A stretch of 64,000 nt of DNA from the NCBI GenBank assembly GCA_020746105.1, contig CM036636.1:806001-870000 (forward strand), in the 5' to 3' direction. Every line of letters begins with the position of its first letter. Position 1 is the stretch's first letter. The notes beneath the pieces are model-generated. The model had not been told where the DNA came from and searched no databases. It saw nothing but the letters and a program-made list of their open reading frames with translations. A program made the position numbers and the translations under genes. Source of the stretch: Trogon surrucura (lineage: Eukaryota; Chordata; Aves; Trogoniformes; Trogonidae). Of the stretch, positions 1 to 12,926 are shown in pieces.

Positions 1-589
1 AAGTGTGACCAGCAGGTCAAGAGAGGTGATTCTGCCCCTCTGTTGTGCTCTCATGAGACCCCACCCAGAGTTCTATGTCCAGCTCTGGGATCCTCAGCAC
101 AAGATAGACACGGCCCTGTTGGAGCGGGTCCAGAGAAGGCCACAAAGATGCTCAGAGGCTGGAGCAGCTCTGCTGTGGGGATGGGCTGAGGGAGTTGGGG
201 CTGTTCAGCCTGGAGAAGGCTCCCACAGGGGAGACCTTCTAGCGGCCTGACAGTGCCTGAAGGGGCTGCGGGGAAGCTGGGGAGGGGCTGTTCACAAGGG
301 GGTGTAGCGACAGGATGAGGGGCAGTGGTTTTAAACTAGAGCAGGGTAGATTTAGCTTAGACATCAGGAAGAAGTTCTCCACTGTGAGGGTGGTGAGACA
401 CTGGCACTGGTTGTCCAGAGCAGCTGTGGATGCCCCCTCCCTGGCAGTGTCCAAGGCCAGGCTGGACAGGGCTTGGAGCAACCTGGGCTGGCGGGAGGTG
501 TCCCTGCCCAGGGCAGCGGGGCTGGAACGAGATGATCTTTAAGGTCCCTTCCAACCCAAACCATTCTACAATACTATGATCTCACGATT
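1..589 (+). mobile_element. CR1 LINE, 3' fragment (runs off the left edge)
   Basis: Plus-strand CR1 3' end. It starts in the reverse-transcriptase-side coding tail ('gaccagcaggtcaagagagg', 'ctgttggagcgggtccagag') and runs through 'gacaggatgaggggcag' and 'aaggtcccttccaaccc' to a degenerate octamer end near 589. The coding remnant is interrupted. It is opposite in orientation to EXD3 and lies in the intron after exon j. Confidence 0.93.
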
Positions 590-614
590 AAGCGAACACC
601 AGAGTAACACTCAC

Positions 615-753
615 CTGCAGCACCTTTTCCCGGCACTGCAGCGTTTCTTCCCATGTCTGTAGGAAATGAATATTTGCCCGTGGAATAGGAAGCTGGTAGT
701 AATCTCTCTTCTTAGTCACTTCATAATCATCTGCTTTTGTGGTCTCTTCTACC
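615..753 (-). CDS. EXD3: EXD3 coding exon j (last in window)
   Basis: 139-bp exon: one base completes the split Arg codon, then 46 codons, phase 0 at the end. The acceptor is ttctgtgcag|GGTAGA and the donor is GCTGCAG|gtgagt (strong). The peptide starts VEETTKADDYEVTKKRDYYQ, then LPIPRANIHFLQTWEETLQC, and ends REKVLQ. The YYQLPI...V/I-HFL..WE....E..LQ block matches the segment that in mammalian EXD3 leads straight into the DEDD exonuclease domain (whose first motif would be V-x-D-x-E). The catalytic exons are therefore expected to the left of base 1. The acidic and basic first half is the poorly conserved linker. A CR1 element ends only 25 bp beyond the donor. Confidence 0.93.
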
Positions 754-3700
754 CTGCACAGAATCAGACGCCACAACTTCAAGCCATGCCATAAGAGGAA
801 ATCATGAATTGGAGGAACATCAGGAAGCCCCTTACTTCACACCTTAGCCCTCTGCTTCCCCATGCTACTCAACTCTTTTTCTTACACTTTCCTCACTTTC
901 CTTGCAATGTGTGTCTTTCACCTTGACTCATCCTCCCCTTTTATTCCCGTTGCAGAGGTGGCACCGTGTCCAAGACCTCGGCACGCACCGTGCGCTGTAC
1001 CCGCTCCACAGAACACCCACACCAAAGCACTTGCTGGAGCCAGATCCCAAGCCCGGTCCTCAGTGCTCGGTTCTTTCCCAGAACTGATGCAACTCGGATG
1101 ACGAAGCCGGGCAGCTGCTTCCATATTCAGAGATAACACATTTTAGATTTACTGCTTTTTGCCCTCGAGGTTCACATGGAAGTCTGCTAGCTCCCACGGT
1201 GTAATGCATAACAGAGAAGTCAGCTCTGACCAGTGCTGCGTCCAAACGGGAGCTTCACACTTCCCCACAGCACAAACCGGCTCGGAAAGAGACGCTGGGA
1301 CTGCTCCACGCTGCGATCACTGCCAGTTGGGAGCGGGTGAACCCCGCTTGTGCTACTCCCTCCGTTTGGGTTTCAGATGGCACCACACGGAGAAATTCCG
1401 AATCTGCGTATTAATACCCTGGGAATGCTGGAAGATGCCTGCAGAAATGAACTAACTGGTTTCCTACTGCAGGATCTTACACAGCACATTTTCTTTTCCA
1501 AATGCAGCAGAGTCTCTTGAAATGGCCTTCTCACTGGAAGGTCAGCACATTGCCGCGGTGTCTCCGCCAGATGATGCAATCAGAGGAAAGAAACTAATAA
1601 AAAATATCCAGCTATTTTGGCCATATCACAACTTTCTGGATAGGCTCTTTCCCACAGAGACTTTAAATGGTTTATTATTTGAGAAACTATTTACCAGCCT
1701 GATGTTTAGGGGACTGCGTGACTAATTTTGTAGCGTAGCAGCTTCCACTGTACAAACACGCTTTTCCGTGGGTTTGTGTGCATGGGGAAGTCAATATTTG
1801 TGTAAAATATTTAATGAGGGTGTGCAGTCTCAGGCCTTCAGGAATATTCTCACCTGTAGAGTTCAGGAGCCGCATGTGGTGTGACCGGCGGCGAAGATGA
1901 TGTCATTTATACACTGGTACCACCTTGTTCTCTGCAGTGTGAACACCCTCTCTGGGAACCTGCTGCTTTGTTGGCTCAATAAATAAGGCAGACAGACTGT
2001 TTTATTAGGTTCCTTGGCTCTGCTGATTTTATAGCAGCTACGGCAGCAGGTATCCTGACTGGATGAGTAAACTGGGGCACAAAGGGTTTTATTCATCTGT
2101 TGCAGCTCCTCGTGAACAACAGACACAGCCTCACCAGCACAGGATTCCCAGAGCGGAGAGAGGTAGTGATGTTTTTCATGTTTCTAGATGCACGGTCTGT
2201 GGCTAAATCACACTCCTGCTAACCACCCCTTTGTGTTCGGAGGGATTACAGCTCACGCAAAAACCTTCTGGCTCCCAACCGGCGGCTGGTGCAGCTTCAG
2301 GAGGGAGAAGGAGGAGGAGGGCAGCTCCAGCAACGGGTCAGAGCTAAGCACAAGCGTGTCCCAGACAGACAAGAGTTTCCTGGGCTCCCTGTACACTCTG
2401 GAGCAGTGGGCCGCTGCAGACAGCATTTTGAGGGCGATTACCTCGTGACCTATCGCTGAGGTTGCACGGGGGTTGAACAGGAGCCAGTGCACATCTGCAC
2501 CAGTAGAAAGATCAGACCCACGAAGCTCAGCACACGGAGCTGTTCAAGGCCATCTGTGAGACCCTCCTCAAAATCATCAGTGTTAAAAAATAATAATACA
2601 CTGTGTTCTCGTTCACTTTCTGCATAGTTCAAGTTAGACCAACCCAGGCTCCAAAAATACGATTTTTAGTGATGAAAGTTGTAGGTTTTGCATAAAAACC
2701 TCTTCCAAGAGACGGAAATTTGCTGTAAGGTTGAAGACAACAAACCTGAAGGTAAACCAAGCAGGTAACCCCGCTCACTCTAAGGCTTGGTCTTCTTAAA
2801 ATAGTCCCTTATCCCCTAGGGAGGTGGTGGCACTGACCAGGCAGCCACTCACAGATCCTAACTGTCAGCTGGAGTTCATAAATCTGACACAGGACACCAG
2901 AGAAGGAAAGTCCTGCACTGAGAACGGAAGACAGAAGGATGCACCCAGCTCTCGCGTTTTCTGCAGTAGCTGGAGCAAGCTCCAGACCATGCGAGGTAGC
3001 CGATGAGCACAGGAACGTGCATCAGCTGTCCCAAGAGGGATCCTGCCTCTGCCCTTCACACCAAGAGCACGGCGCTGAAACTGTCCAGCTTGTTTCCCAG
3101 GGAGCAGTGATCACGAACTTTCTGCTGGCTTTATTCCTCCCTGAACAGGCAACACGTGATAGTGTCATCACCTCCTCCTGGAGGCACAGTCTGTTTCAAT
3201 TCAGATTCTGATTTCCATCGTAGATGCTGAGAAGCTGAGCTCCACGGAGGAAGTCACTCCCTCGTACTACAGGCTTCAAGGACTATGTTTGCAGGATGCT
3301 GAAGATATGGGCTATCAGCTTGCACAGAGTTGTAAATAGTTACTTCTCGGGAGTGGTCAGGATTTTCCCACAACCCTTCCCCTAACCTCACCTGGTTTCT
3401 GAACTAGGAACAGGAATCTCCATGCTAGAAAAATCCCAAAGCATTTCATCAGTGAGGTAAAAGAGATGTCAGACAAGTGGTGCCAAGTTCAGCCAGGCAC
3501 AAGACCCTGCAATAAGGCAAGTGATGTGTAAAACAATGCAAGAGCCCTTAGGAACCCCCAAATTATCACCGCTTCCTCTCTTCTGTTTTTGACAAAAGCC
3601 TTGACTCTACCTGGAAACACATGATGGCTCCACGAATGACCGCATGGCTTTGAGCTGCACTGGACCCCAACCGTTGCAACGGAATCCAACTATCTCCCCA

Positions 3701-3787
3701 AGGAAGCATTAGGGCAGATTATTTTAAGCAAGTAGTCCTTATGTGATGTGTGAACTACATCAAAAAAGCACAAAGCAGAGTATTTAC
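754..3787. other. EXD3: EXD3 intron i-j (3,034 bp)
   Basis: Ordinary unique intronic sequence, mixed composition. I saw no CR1 piece, exon-like block or RNA gene in it. ORFs on both strands here are short and without recognisable motifs. Confidence 0.75.
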
Positions 3788-3954
3788 CTCTCTTGGATCT
3801 GAAGCTTTTGCAGCTGGTCAGCCAGGCAGTAAGGTAGCATCTCCCTGGGCAAGTTGCAGCGCTGCGCCCATCTCGCTGCCGTGCTCAGGTCACAGTAACG
3901 CACGAGCAACCGGATCAGCTGCCCCTGAAGCCACCGATTCTCTCCAACTGTGCT
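3788..3954 (-). CDS. EXD3: EXD3 coding exon i
   Basis: 167-bp exon: 55 codons plus AG, leaving in phase 2. The acceptor is ccccttccag|AGCACA and the donor is AGAGAG|gtaaat. The peptide starts STVGENRWLQGQLIRLLVRY, continues CDLSTAARWAQRCNLPREML and ends DQLQKLQIQER across the junction. Mammalian EXD3 reads VGQSPWLQEQLSQLL, then a DPVTAA..AL.LSLPEE.LP block and LRRLRLQGR. VG, WLQ, QL, LL, AA and LP are conserved at the same spacing. It is a Leu-rich helical segment closing the N-terminal domain. It follows the largest intron in the window. Confidence 0.9.
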
Positions 3955-6900
3955 CTGGAAGGGGAATCAAGGGTGAGGGAAGACTGTCAGTGCAATTTCC
4001 ATCATGGGTGTTTCTTCTCCCCCTCAGGGGGTCCTGGGCAAGTAGAAAGGAGCAAGACACATCCCACACACCCTCCCACCGCCGCCGCAGGAGTGATGTT
4101 GTCCAAGCCTGGCGAGGGCTCCACTTCTCTGCCATGAGATGAGGAGCACATACTTCAAGTAAGAGCTCATCGGGGCGCTTGGGTCCCCTCGGCAGCGCAG
4201 CTATTTGTTCAGGGAACACCCTGTGCAGGCACAGCACGGAGAAACAACAGTAAAGCAAGAACAGAACCAGTGACTGATCAGACAGTAAAAAAGGTCTTTG
4301 GGCAGGTAATTATGGAAGGAGCACAAGTTTGGATTGTTTTAGTCCCACTTTGTGCCTGTGCTTGGCCCTGAAGTGATGCTGTGACCTGACGTCCTGGGGG
4401 TGAGGGTGGGAACAATCCTCTCCTCCTGCCCAGCCAACCCACCCACGCCTGCAGCCGGATCAGGAACCCACTCCCAGACTGATTTACGCACGGACCTGCC
4501 TCACGAGTTAACCTGTCAAGAAAACCTAATTGCTAAAACAAGCTGCAACTCTGCGTGGCGGATCAGGATCTGTAGCTGCACGGCTGCACTGCTGCCGCCA
4601 TCGCCAACCAGTGTTTTTCAGGGTGGTGAAATGCTCAGGTATGTGCTTCAGAGTCCATGCCCGCCCTCCAGGCGTGCCACTGCCATCCCCCTTTGCTGCC
4701 CACCAAGGGCCGGAGCAGAGCCCGCTCCCAGGCACCGCGGGCTCCTCCTTCGCCCCCCGCTGGGCGTGGGGCTGGGGCCACCGGCCTCATTCCTTGCATT
4801 CCTTCAGCAGCTAAAAGGTGAGAAGTTGTCTTCAAAGCAGACACCCTGCACAGAGATCAGGAAACAAACCTCTTGATGGCCCCAAGGCAAAAAGGAAGGG
4901 AAAAAAAGAAAGGGAAAAAAGGAAACTAAAAAAAACAATGACCCATCCCACGTTGGTGCAAGAGGGGGTAGAGGCTCGGAAGAGAAGCCAGGGAGAAATG
5001 TGGCATCCCAGGTAGAGCGGGCGGGAAGCCAGCCTGCCCGCAAAAACTGCTGCCTCAGCACTAACTCTGCACCCCAGTGACTCTGCCAAATGCCAAACTG
5101 CATTTCTTCTCACGGGGACGTGGAGGAACATTTTTCCTGCCGCTGGTGGCACAGCGAGGAGCCACCATCGGTGGGACAGGGGTCTGGCCACTAACCGGGG
5201 CCTCAGCTACGGGCGAGAAGCAGGAGAGGGAGCCGAGGGAAGGGGCAGAGCAGGGCAGGGCAGGCTGTGGTGTTAACACTTCCTGCTCTCTGCGTTTCCT
5301 CCCGAATCTTTCCCCCGGGTCGTGCCAGTTCTGAGACCCCGGGTACCTCTCACCCCTCTGCCTGTGCAGCTCAGCTCAGCCCAGCACCGAACACGTGGGG
5401 CAGGTCTGACCAACTCCTCCCGCTGCCTTTGCCAAGCCACTTCGCAGACTCCTTCTCAACATCCCAGAGCAATTCCCTCTCCCAGCTTCCCCTGTGTCCA
5501 TCCTATTGTCTTGCTGCCTTTTTTCTAGAACACAACGTTTTGTGTTGGATCTCTCTTCGGTTCACCCAGAGTCAATTCTTAGTGAATCTCACTATGTCAG
5601 TTTTATTTCTGGAAATAATGAGGCGCAGTTTTTGGGTTTTTTTTAATGATAACAGATTTATGCTTTCAACCACAAAAACAACCCTGGAAAGAAGGTTACT
5701 CTCTCCAGAGATATTACATCTTGCATTCTGGAACGGAAAATAGCTTTGTTTGTTTTTTACTGAAAAAAAAAACCCCAACACTGCTATAAAGAGGAAAGGC
5801 TTCCACCGCAACAGCTTTGCAAGAAGCAAGAATGTGGAAACTTTGGCCCCAGAAGATGTGGGCACAGATGCAGAGACAAATGTTTCACTAAGGATGACAT
5901 TTCATGCGTTTTGGTTCCAATAAACAAGCACTTTTCAAGAGGAAACTGGTACAGTTGTCCTGATCGACATCAGCGACACCTCCGAGCCAGGAAAAGATTA
6001 TATATACCATGAGGCTTGTTTACATCCCTCTCTGAATTCTAGACATATCATACGTTCTTTAATCCGGAGGCGCGCACAAAAACTCCTGACACCAACAATA
6101 ACCCGTGATTAAAGCTTTCCAAAACGACTGCTGCAGATTACCCACCCGTAAATCCTGTTCCTACCCAGCCGAACGCTCAGCAAAGCTCCCAACGACCGGC
6201 GCAGAGCAAGCTCAGGAATGTCCTGACCTCAACCCGCAGCATCAGCGCTTCCTCCGTTTCTATCCATCATTTGGGATGCAAACAGCCAATATCTCCTGTG
6301 AAGCCCCCCCAGCCCACCCTAGATCCTTTGTGCCTGTGTGTGTTACGCCGCGTTTCATCCGACACAACTCTCCGCTCTCCCTCGATACCTTTTTTTCAGG
6401 AGAGTGAAGTTACTCACACCAGCGACACTGGCTATTTGCAGAGTCAGATTTTAATTTAACTTTTGACTGCTTTGGCCCATTTCCTCTGTTCTCAAGTGCT
6501 TCCAGAATCAACAACAAAAAAATCCTGTTGGTGAAGAGAAAATGTCAAGTAGGATATTTTCAAGCCAGCAACTTGAAAGGGGGAAAAAAGAAACCTGGGC
6601 TGTGAGAGGATGAAGGCGCTGCAAGCAGCGGAGGACACGCTCCACGCCTCTGGATTCACCGCAGTGCTGCGGGTACCACAGTCACCTAGAGATTCCCCAG
6701 AACAACCCACGTCGTTTCACTTGTGCTTTATTTTATTTGCACTCGAGATTTGTTGCGAAGGCAGCGCCACACGTGCCATACAGGGAGATGCAGCGGTTGT
6801 ACGTCACCGTCAGCGTGTCATCAAAGGGAGGACCTTCGCGCAGGAGATCAGCGCCAGCCCAGACCGGGGTCCCAGCCCGCTCCGTGACAGAAGGGGGACC

Positions 6901-7706
6901 CCGACTCCAGGACATCCTCCACAGACAGCCCTCAGCGAAAAGATGCCGACTTCACCCACGATCCCTTCCGAACGGGGTTTCTGTGAAAGCTGCAGCAGCT
7001 CACCCACGGCCAACGGCCAACGCACAAAGCCAGAAGCCTGAGAAAGCCGCACTTTCTCACCACTCGAGCTGCTCTCGGGCACCAGTTACTTAGATGTCCT
7101 GATTTATGAATTGAAGAAGAACAAAATAGCTCCCATTCAGATCCCAGAAGACTGACTTTCAGATAGCAATCAGTGCGTCACTGCCGGAGCCACACTCCAG
7201 TGTTCTGGAGGCCATTACCACATCAATGGCGGGGAAGTGGGCTTTCTTCTCTCCTGCAACAAAGCTCTGCCAGTGTGGCTCCCTGGGGCATGTTCACACT
7301 ACCTGGCTTGGGCTCTGTGAACCAGGAGACTTCCCAGTCTCCCCATGCAACCAGCTCTTCCGAGAGGCGATTCAGAGGAGTCTAACTTAATGCTATCGCT
7401 CAAACAGATCAAGGCAAAGGCAACCCTTAAAGCCAACTCGACGCTGCATTGGGGCTCCTCACAAGGAGTTTATTGTTCCTGGGCAACCCGAACGAAGCTG
7501 CTGGCTTGTGACGTAGCCAGGACAACATTGCGCGATGAGATGCATCCGGCTCCGTTTTTCTCTCTGCGACTCAACACTATCTCACCAACACAATTTCTCT
7601 TTCAGAAGTCCAGACACCACAACCAAATGGCAGCCAGAAGCAAAAACACCCCGTGTAGTTTTCTGTAAAATTCACCCGGCTGAGCCCCCAGCGTTTCAGA
7701 GCACAG

Positions 7707-8075
7707 GCTGAGGGAAGCGATTACTCCCCCCTGCCTTGCACTTGTGAGACCACACCTGGACACGGTGTCTGGTTTTGGCATCCGAGTAAAGCGATGCTCA
7801 AAAATAGGCGAGAGCTCAGTAAAGAGCCACTGAGGGTTAGCGGGTTGGAGCACTTGATGTAGGAGACGCTGAGGGATCCAGGCTCCTTCAGCCTAGGGAA
7901 GGCAAAGGGGACACGGAGGAATGTAATTGCTCTCCTCGATTTCATCATGGGGGATTATAGAGAAGGTGGAGTCAGACCTTTCCAGAAATTCCAGCCGGGT
8001 CTAAAGGCAAAAAACCATGACAGTGAGAGTGGTTAAACACTGCGACCGATCTATGGAACCAGGAGGGGCCCCGCA
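7707..8075 (+). mobile_element. CR1 LINE, old diverged 3' fragment
   Basis: Diverged plus-strand CR1. It follows the usual order: 'acacctggacac.gtgtctggttttgg', 'gagcacttgatgtaggag..gctgaggga', 'ggattatagagaaggtggag' and 'gagagtggttaaacactg'. No 3' octamer is visible. Many substitutions and indels indicate an older subfamily than the copies at 17.5 or 47.0 kb. Confidence 0.8.
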
Positions 8076-11000
8076 ACATCTTGTCTGAGTTGGCCCTGCT
8101 TTGAGCAGGAGAGCAGAGCAGAGCAGAGCCCTCCACAGGACTGGGCGACGAGCACCGCCACACCTTCCCCAGGGACTCATCTCCACGCAGACAGGCGGCT
8201 TCTTGCAGCGACTGCTGCTTTCAAGTTCCAAGCACCTCCCGGGCGAAGAACACCCAAGATCTCGTCTACCCAGAATACAGGATGGTCCTGATCGTGCTCA
8301 ACAATACTACGCAGAGATCCAAATCCATTTCCTGCATTGGGATTCCTTCCAAATTTCTGTCAGGCAGCCCCTGAGGGAAGTCATTCATCTGCACCAGATG
8401 AAGTCATCACGTCTCCAAAATCTGCTCACAGTGCCGCAGATGAGAGAAGGTACAGAGCAGAGGTAAAGAGCGAAGTCTGCTTTCAGAGTCAGATCTGAAG
8501 AGAGAGCATTTGTGAAAAACATTAAGCATGAGGCCGAGACATTTTTTTAAACACGGCGTTGGACATCCTTCATACAACCTTCACCCAACTCAGAGAGCCA
8601 CGGAACAGATCAACCGGCTGCTGGCAACGGCCCCGCAGTGCACGTGACACTTCCTGCTCCAGAGATGAAAGGCTCTGCACACAGCAGTGATGCCGACACC
8701 ATCGTCGACAGATTTCACTTCAGTTGCTGGTCAGGACACGGGTATCAGTGGTTCTTGTCTGGAGAAGGCACAAGCTCAGTCAGAAATGGAGGTTTAATGG
8801 AGAAGGTGCAATACCCTACAGCAACATTGCTCCTAACTGCCCAAGCGAACCGCCAGGCATGCAAACCCAGAGATGCTTCAGAACACGGGAGGATTTAGGA
8901 AAGAGGGCACCACGATACATCTGTGAGACACCAAAGCTCAGCACTGACACCACCCCACATTACCCACTGGCAGCCACTTCGATGCTGTCCTGAAAAATGC
9001 ACTTTTACTGACCAGCCACCGCCGCTGCTCTTGCAGCAAGACACTAGGGCAGGGACTCCGTCACCGGATTTCAGAGAGATCTCCCAGGAGGGAAGGCAGC
9101 CGGAGGCTGTGGGGGGATGTGTCGCTTGTCTTCGGGGTCACAGATCAGTTCATGGTCTTGTTTGGCAGTGTAGGTGTAGCCTGATGCTTTGGGGACTTTC
9201 CCAGTGGGAAGATCAGAACTTTTCTTTGTATTTTAACCCACAATTAACTCATTTTCCTCAACTACATCCCACAACAACTCCAGGTATGCTGATACACAAA
9301 ATCAGGGTGCATTCGCCTGCAATACTTGTTCTCCACTTCTTGCTCAGGGAATGTCATATTAATGAGCTACAGAGTCAGGCTAACCCTATTAAAATAACCT
9401 TTGTCTGGAGAGAAATAATTGCATGCCATCCATAAAAACCAAAAATACAACTCCTTAACAAACAGACTAAGGAAACTTCACTCTACCTCCTTTTTAAGAT
9501 CTAATTTCTTTTTCCTTCGCTTTGGTGTGAAGTCTGTCCCGAGGGTCTGTGCTTCTCCCTGAAATCTCTCTCTCACAATCGCTGCCGAGGCTGAATTCTA
9601 ACCTAACGCTGGCCCCAGAGATGCTGAATATTATTCACCCCAGGGATCAGCAAAGGGCCGAGGACTTGCTCTGAATACATAAGCCACACGGTTTTGATAT
9701 GCTTCCAGATTTCTCACACCTCTCGGTCCCACGATGGCAGGCTGGAGATATTTTCTGGGAGCATTCCAGCACTTGGCAAGACCGAAGATGAATGACGATG
9801 GGGAAATTGGCCAAAGCCTTTCAGAGCACACAGTCGTACGTTACTTATCACAGTAGATGCTTTGTCTAAGTCCAATAACGCAGAGCATTGAAGACAAAAT
9901 GGCAACCCTTATCTTCCCGGCGTATTCTGAAGTAGCACTTATCTATCCACCTTTTGTCATTATGTCACAGTCACTGCGGCAAACTGGGCTCTCCAGTTTA
10001 AGAAGGTGAGGGCTCCCATCATATACCCCACGTTAGGTGACCCGCACTGCTACTGGGGCTCACTCAGCCTGGTCCTCGTGCGACCCAAGATGATTTCTCT
10101 GGTCTCTCCAGCCTAAGAAGTTTTATACAATTGCCAAGCGCTTTCATAAACTTTCTGTAAAAGTCCCCATTACATAACTCCATCTCAGTTTCTCTCTCGA
10201 AGCACGGAAGCCTGCATGAGGAAGATACGACTCTCTACTAAGTTACTAAATTACGAGGCTGCCTGAGGGATTACTACCAAACGTGATCATTCCAAAAACC
10301 CAACTCGGCAGAAGTGTGCGACATCCACTCGTCCGACAAGATCTGTCCGCAGGAGGTCCCCTCCAGCTACAAAAGCACAGCGAGGGACGGCAGCGGCAGC
10401 CGCACGCTGCCAGGGCTTGACACCACCGCCAGGACGGGAACGGAGAACTCGAGCCCTCCTTCGCTCCGGGACTGCGAGAGCTGCAGATGTGCAAAGAGGA
10501 AGAGCCCGCGGGAATGAAACCACTGCCGCTGCGTCTCCACTGCTGCTGTTAAGTGAACTCGCAGGACGACACTTCTTCAGTTTGTCGGGATGTGTGTGAG
10601 CTGAAGCCACTGTGACGCCTTCCCATTTGTTTTGGAAAGCCCTAATATTAACCCTAACGAGCTGAACCTGTACGCCAATTAACCCAACCCATCACCTGGT
10701 TAAATGTTCCCATATCCTGTCACACTGTAATGAGAATTTGTAAGCTCCACCTTTCTTCCCCAAAAGACGTGGAATTCCAACCCATTTACTCCCCAGCAGG
10801 GCAGGAGGATTTACTGCTTGGGTCCAGCCTGTGGCAGCTCCACGTGGCTGATGCAGACTTGTCAGCAGGAAGGACCTGTGGACAGAAGAAGAGCCACAGA
10901 AACCTCTTTTTTGTTCTCTGCCTACTCCACTCTCCCTGCTCAGGTAAAATGCCAACTTACGAGGCTGAGCAACAAAACAGGAACCTCCTGTTACTTGGTC

Positions 11001-12296
11001 CCAGCTCTGGATTATTTTAACAGTTTTCTGTAGGGGTCTCCCATACCGGGATGCATCGTCACCCTGCCCACACTTTTTCCTGATACAGGGCATCCCCCTC
11101 AGACCTGCATTTTCTCACAGAAACAGCTGCATGAAAGATCAGTCACCAAAGAGCTCCAGGTTCTCCCCTGCGTCGCTCCCTTAATCAACAGGCCTGTAAG
11201 CTCAGAAGTGGAATTAACTTAAAGTTCCCTGTGTTCACTGCAGAGAACAGAAGCAGCGAGATAACTTCTCTGCTTTCTTTTTAACCCAGCGCTGAGCGTC
11301 ACTGCCACCAGGCTTCTCAGGTCTCTTCTCTGCTGCTTCACTTCTGTGCAGGTTTGTGAGAGCCCAGGACCTGCCTTGGGAAGCTGGAACTCCCCAGCAA
11401 CGCTCACCCCGGGCTCCTTCATTGATCTTCCTCAGCCTCCTGCTCTCCCTGGCTCCGCTCTTGCTTTGGGATCCGTTCCAGCCCAGGCTTGCTCCAGAAT
11501 AGCGAGGAACTTGGGTTTAGGGCCCTTTCTCTCTAAGAACATGCTAATGCAGCATTCCCAGGAGGGGGCATTTTACATTTACTAAAGTCTTACAGGTAAA
11601 TAAGTAAAAATCTTGACAACAGAAATACTTGCTCAGGAGCACTAACTCTTCCCAGTATTAGCCTATGAGAAATAGATGCCCACAGCAAAAACATGGGTTA
11701 CCACTCATTTCTATTTTACTATGCACAAACCTCACCTGGCTCACAGCCAGGGCAATAATAAGTATCTTCACAGGATCTTTACCAAAAGCAAAGCTTGGCA
11801 GTAGATTTTTTTTTTCCCTCCTTTAATCTCTTTTGGTACATTTAAACTCCTGGTGTTTTTTGTTCTGAAGGAGAAATGCTTGAGAGGGTTGACTGAATGA
11901 ACTCTGAAATTCACACCCCGGCAAATTGGACCGATTTCCTAAATCCATAATTACAACATTCCTCAGAGATATGCATTCTTCAGAGCGAACAAGGGAAGAT
12001 TAGTTTCCTGTTTCTTCCCATTTACATGACTTCTCCGTCAAGGGGAACTTCTTTTTTTTTGTTTCTAAACAATCCCCTGTTTATGTGGTTCTCTTCTTGG
12101 CAGGGAACTGGTGAACTAATCTCGCCTAAAAGTATAACACGGCCAAACTATCAGTTGCAAGCAGCCCGACCATCTTTGTGCAAGGAAGCCGATTTGGACA
12201 GGCCTTTAGAATCCAGTATCTGTCTGTGGAGGCACTCAGACAGGTACCCATTGATTACGGGGGTTTTAAATAATCTGCGATGATTATTGAATGACC

Positions 12297-12384
12297 ACAG
12301 ATTCACAGAATCACAGAATGTTAAAGGTTGGAAGGGACCTTAAAGATCATCTAGTCCAACCCCCCTGCCAGAGCAGGATCACCT
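12297..12384 (-). mobile_element. CR1 LINE, short 3' fragment
   Basis: Reverse-oriented CR1 3' end: the octamer-like 'attcacagaatcacagaatg', then 'ggttggaagggacctt', 'agatcatctagtccaac' and 'agagcaggatcacct'. It faces a plus-strand CR1 only about 250 bp away. Confidence 0.92.
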
Positions 12385-12627
12385 ACAATAGAGCGACCAG
12401 CTAGTTTTACTGCTGGCTGGAGAAGAAGGTGAGAGCGTCTCTGTGCACGTGTGTGAGTACGTAACAGAACTGGGGGAACACAGTCCCCTCCATCTGCACG
12501 TTCCTGAGCACCCAGAAACTGCCACAGGGCAGGAGAATCGTGTCGTCTCATGCCACAGAGTTGCACGTAAGAGCTGTCTCCCACTGGCAAACAGAATATA
12601 ATGTATAGAAGTATCTGGGGGGTGGGG

Positions 12628-12926
12628 GTCAAGGGGAAGGGACAATCTCTTCTCAGTGGTGCCCAGCAATAGAACAAGGAATAATGGGTGTAAGTGAGAA
12701 CATGGGAAGTTCCACCTCAACCTGAGGAGAAGCTTCTTCCCTGTGCGGGTGCCGGAGCCCTGGCCCAGGCTGCCCAGAGAGGGTGTGGAGTCTCCTGCTC
12801 TGGAGACTTTCCAACCCGCCTGGACGCGTTCCTGTGGGGCTGCCCTGGGTGACCCTGCTCTGGCAGGGGGTGGCACTGGGGGATCTCCTGAGGTCCCTTC
12901 CAGCCCAAACATTCTGTGATTCTGCA
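12628..12926 (+). mobile_element. CR1 LINE, 3' fragment
   Basis: Plus-strand CR1 carrying the C-terminal part of the degraded ORF2 ('cccaggctgcccagagag', 'ctggagactttccaaccc') and the 3' end 'ggtcccttccagcccaaac', 'attctgtgattctg'. It forms a tail-facing inverted pair with the fragment at 12297-12384. Confidence 0.92.

Noticed and set aside
4140-4205. Minus-strand exon-like segment reading VFPEQIAALPRGPKRPDE with a gtatgt donor
   Set aside because: It lies between exons h and i, but those two join directly in phase 0 with the same residue spacing as mammalian EXD3, and this segment would enter out of phase. No similarity recognised.
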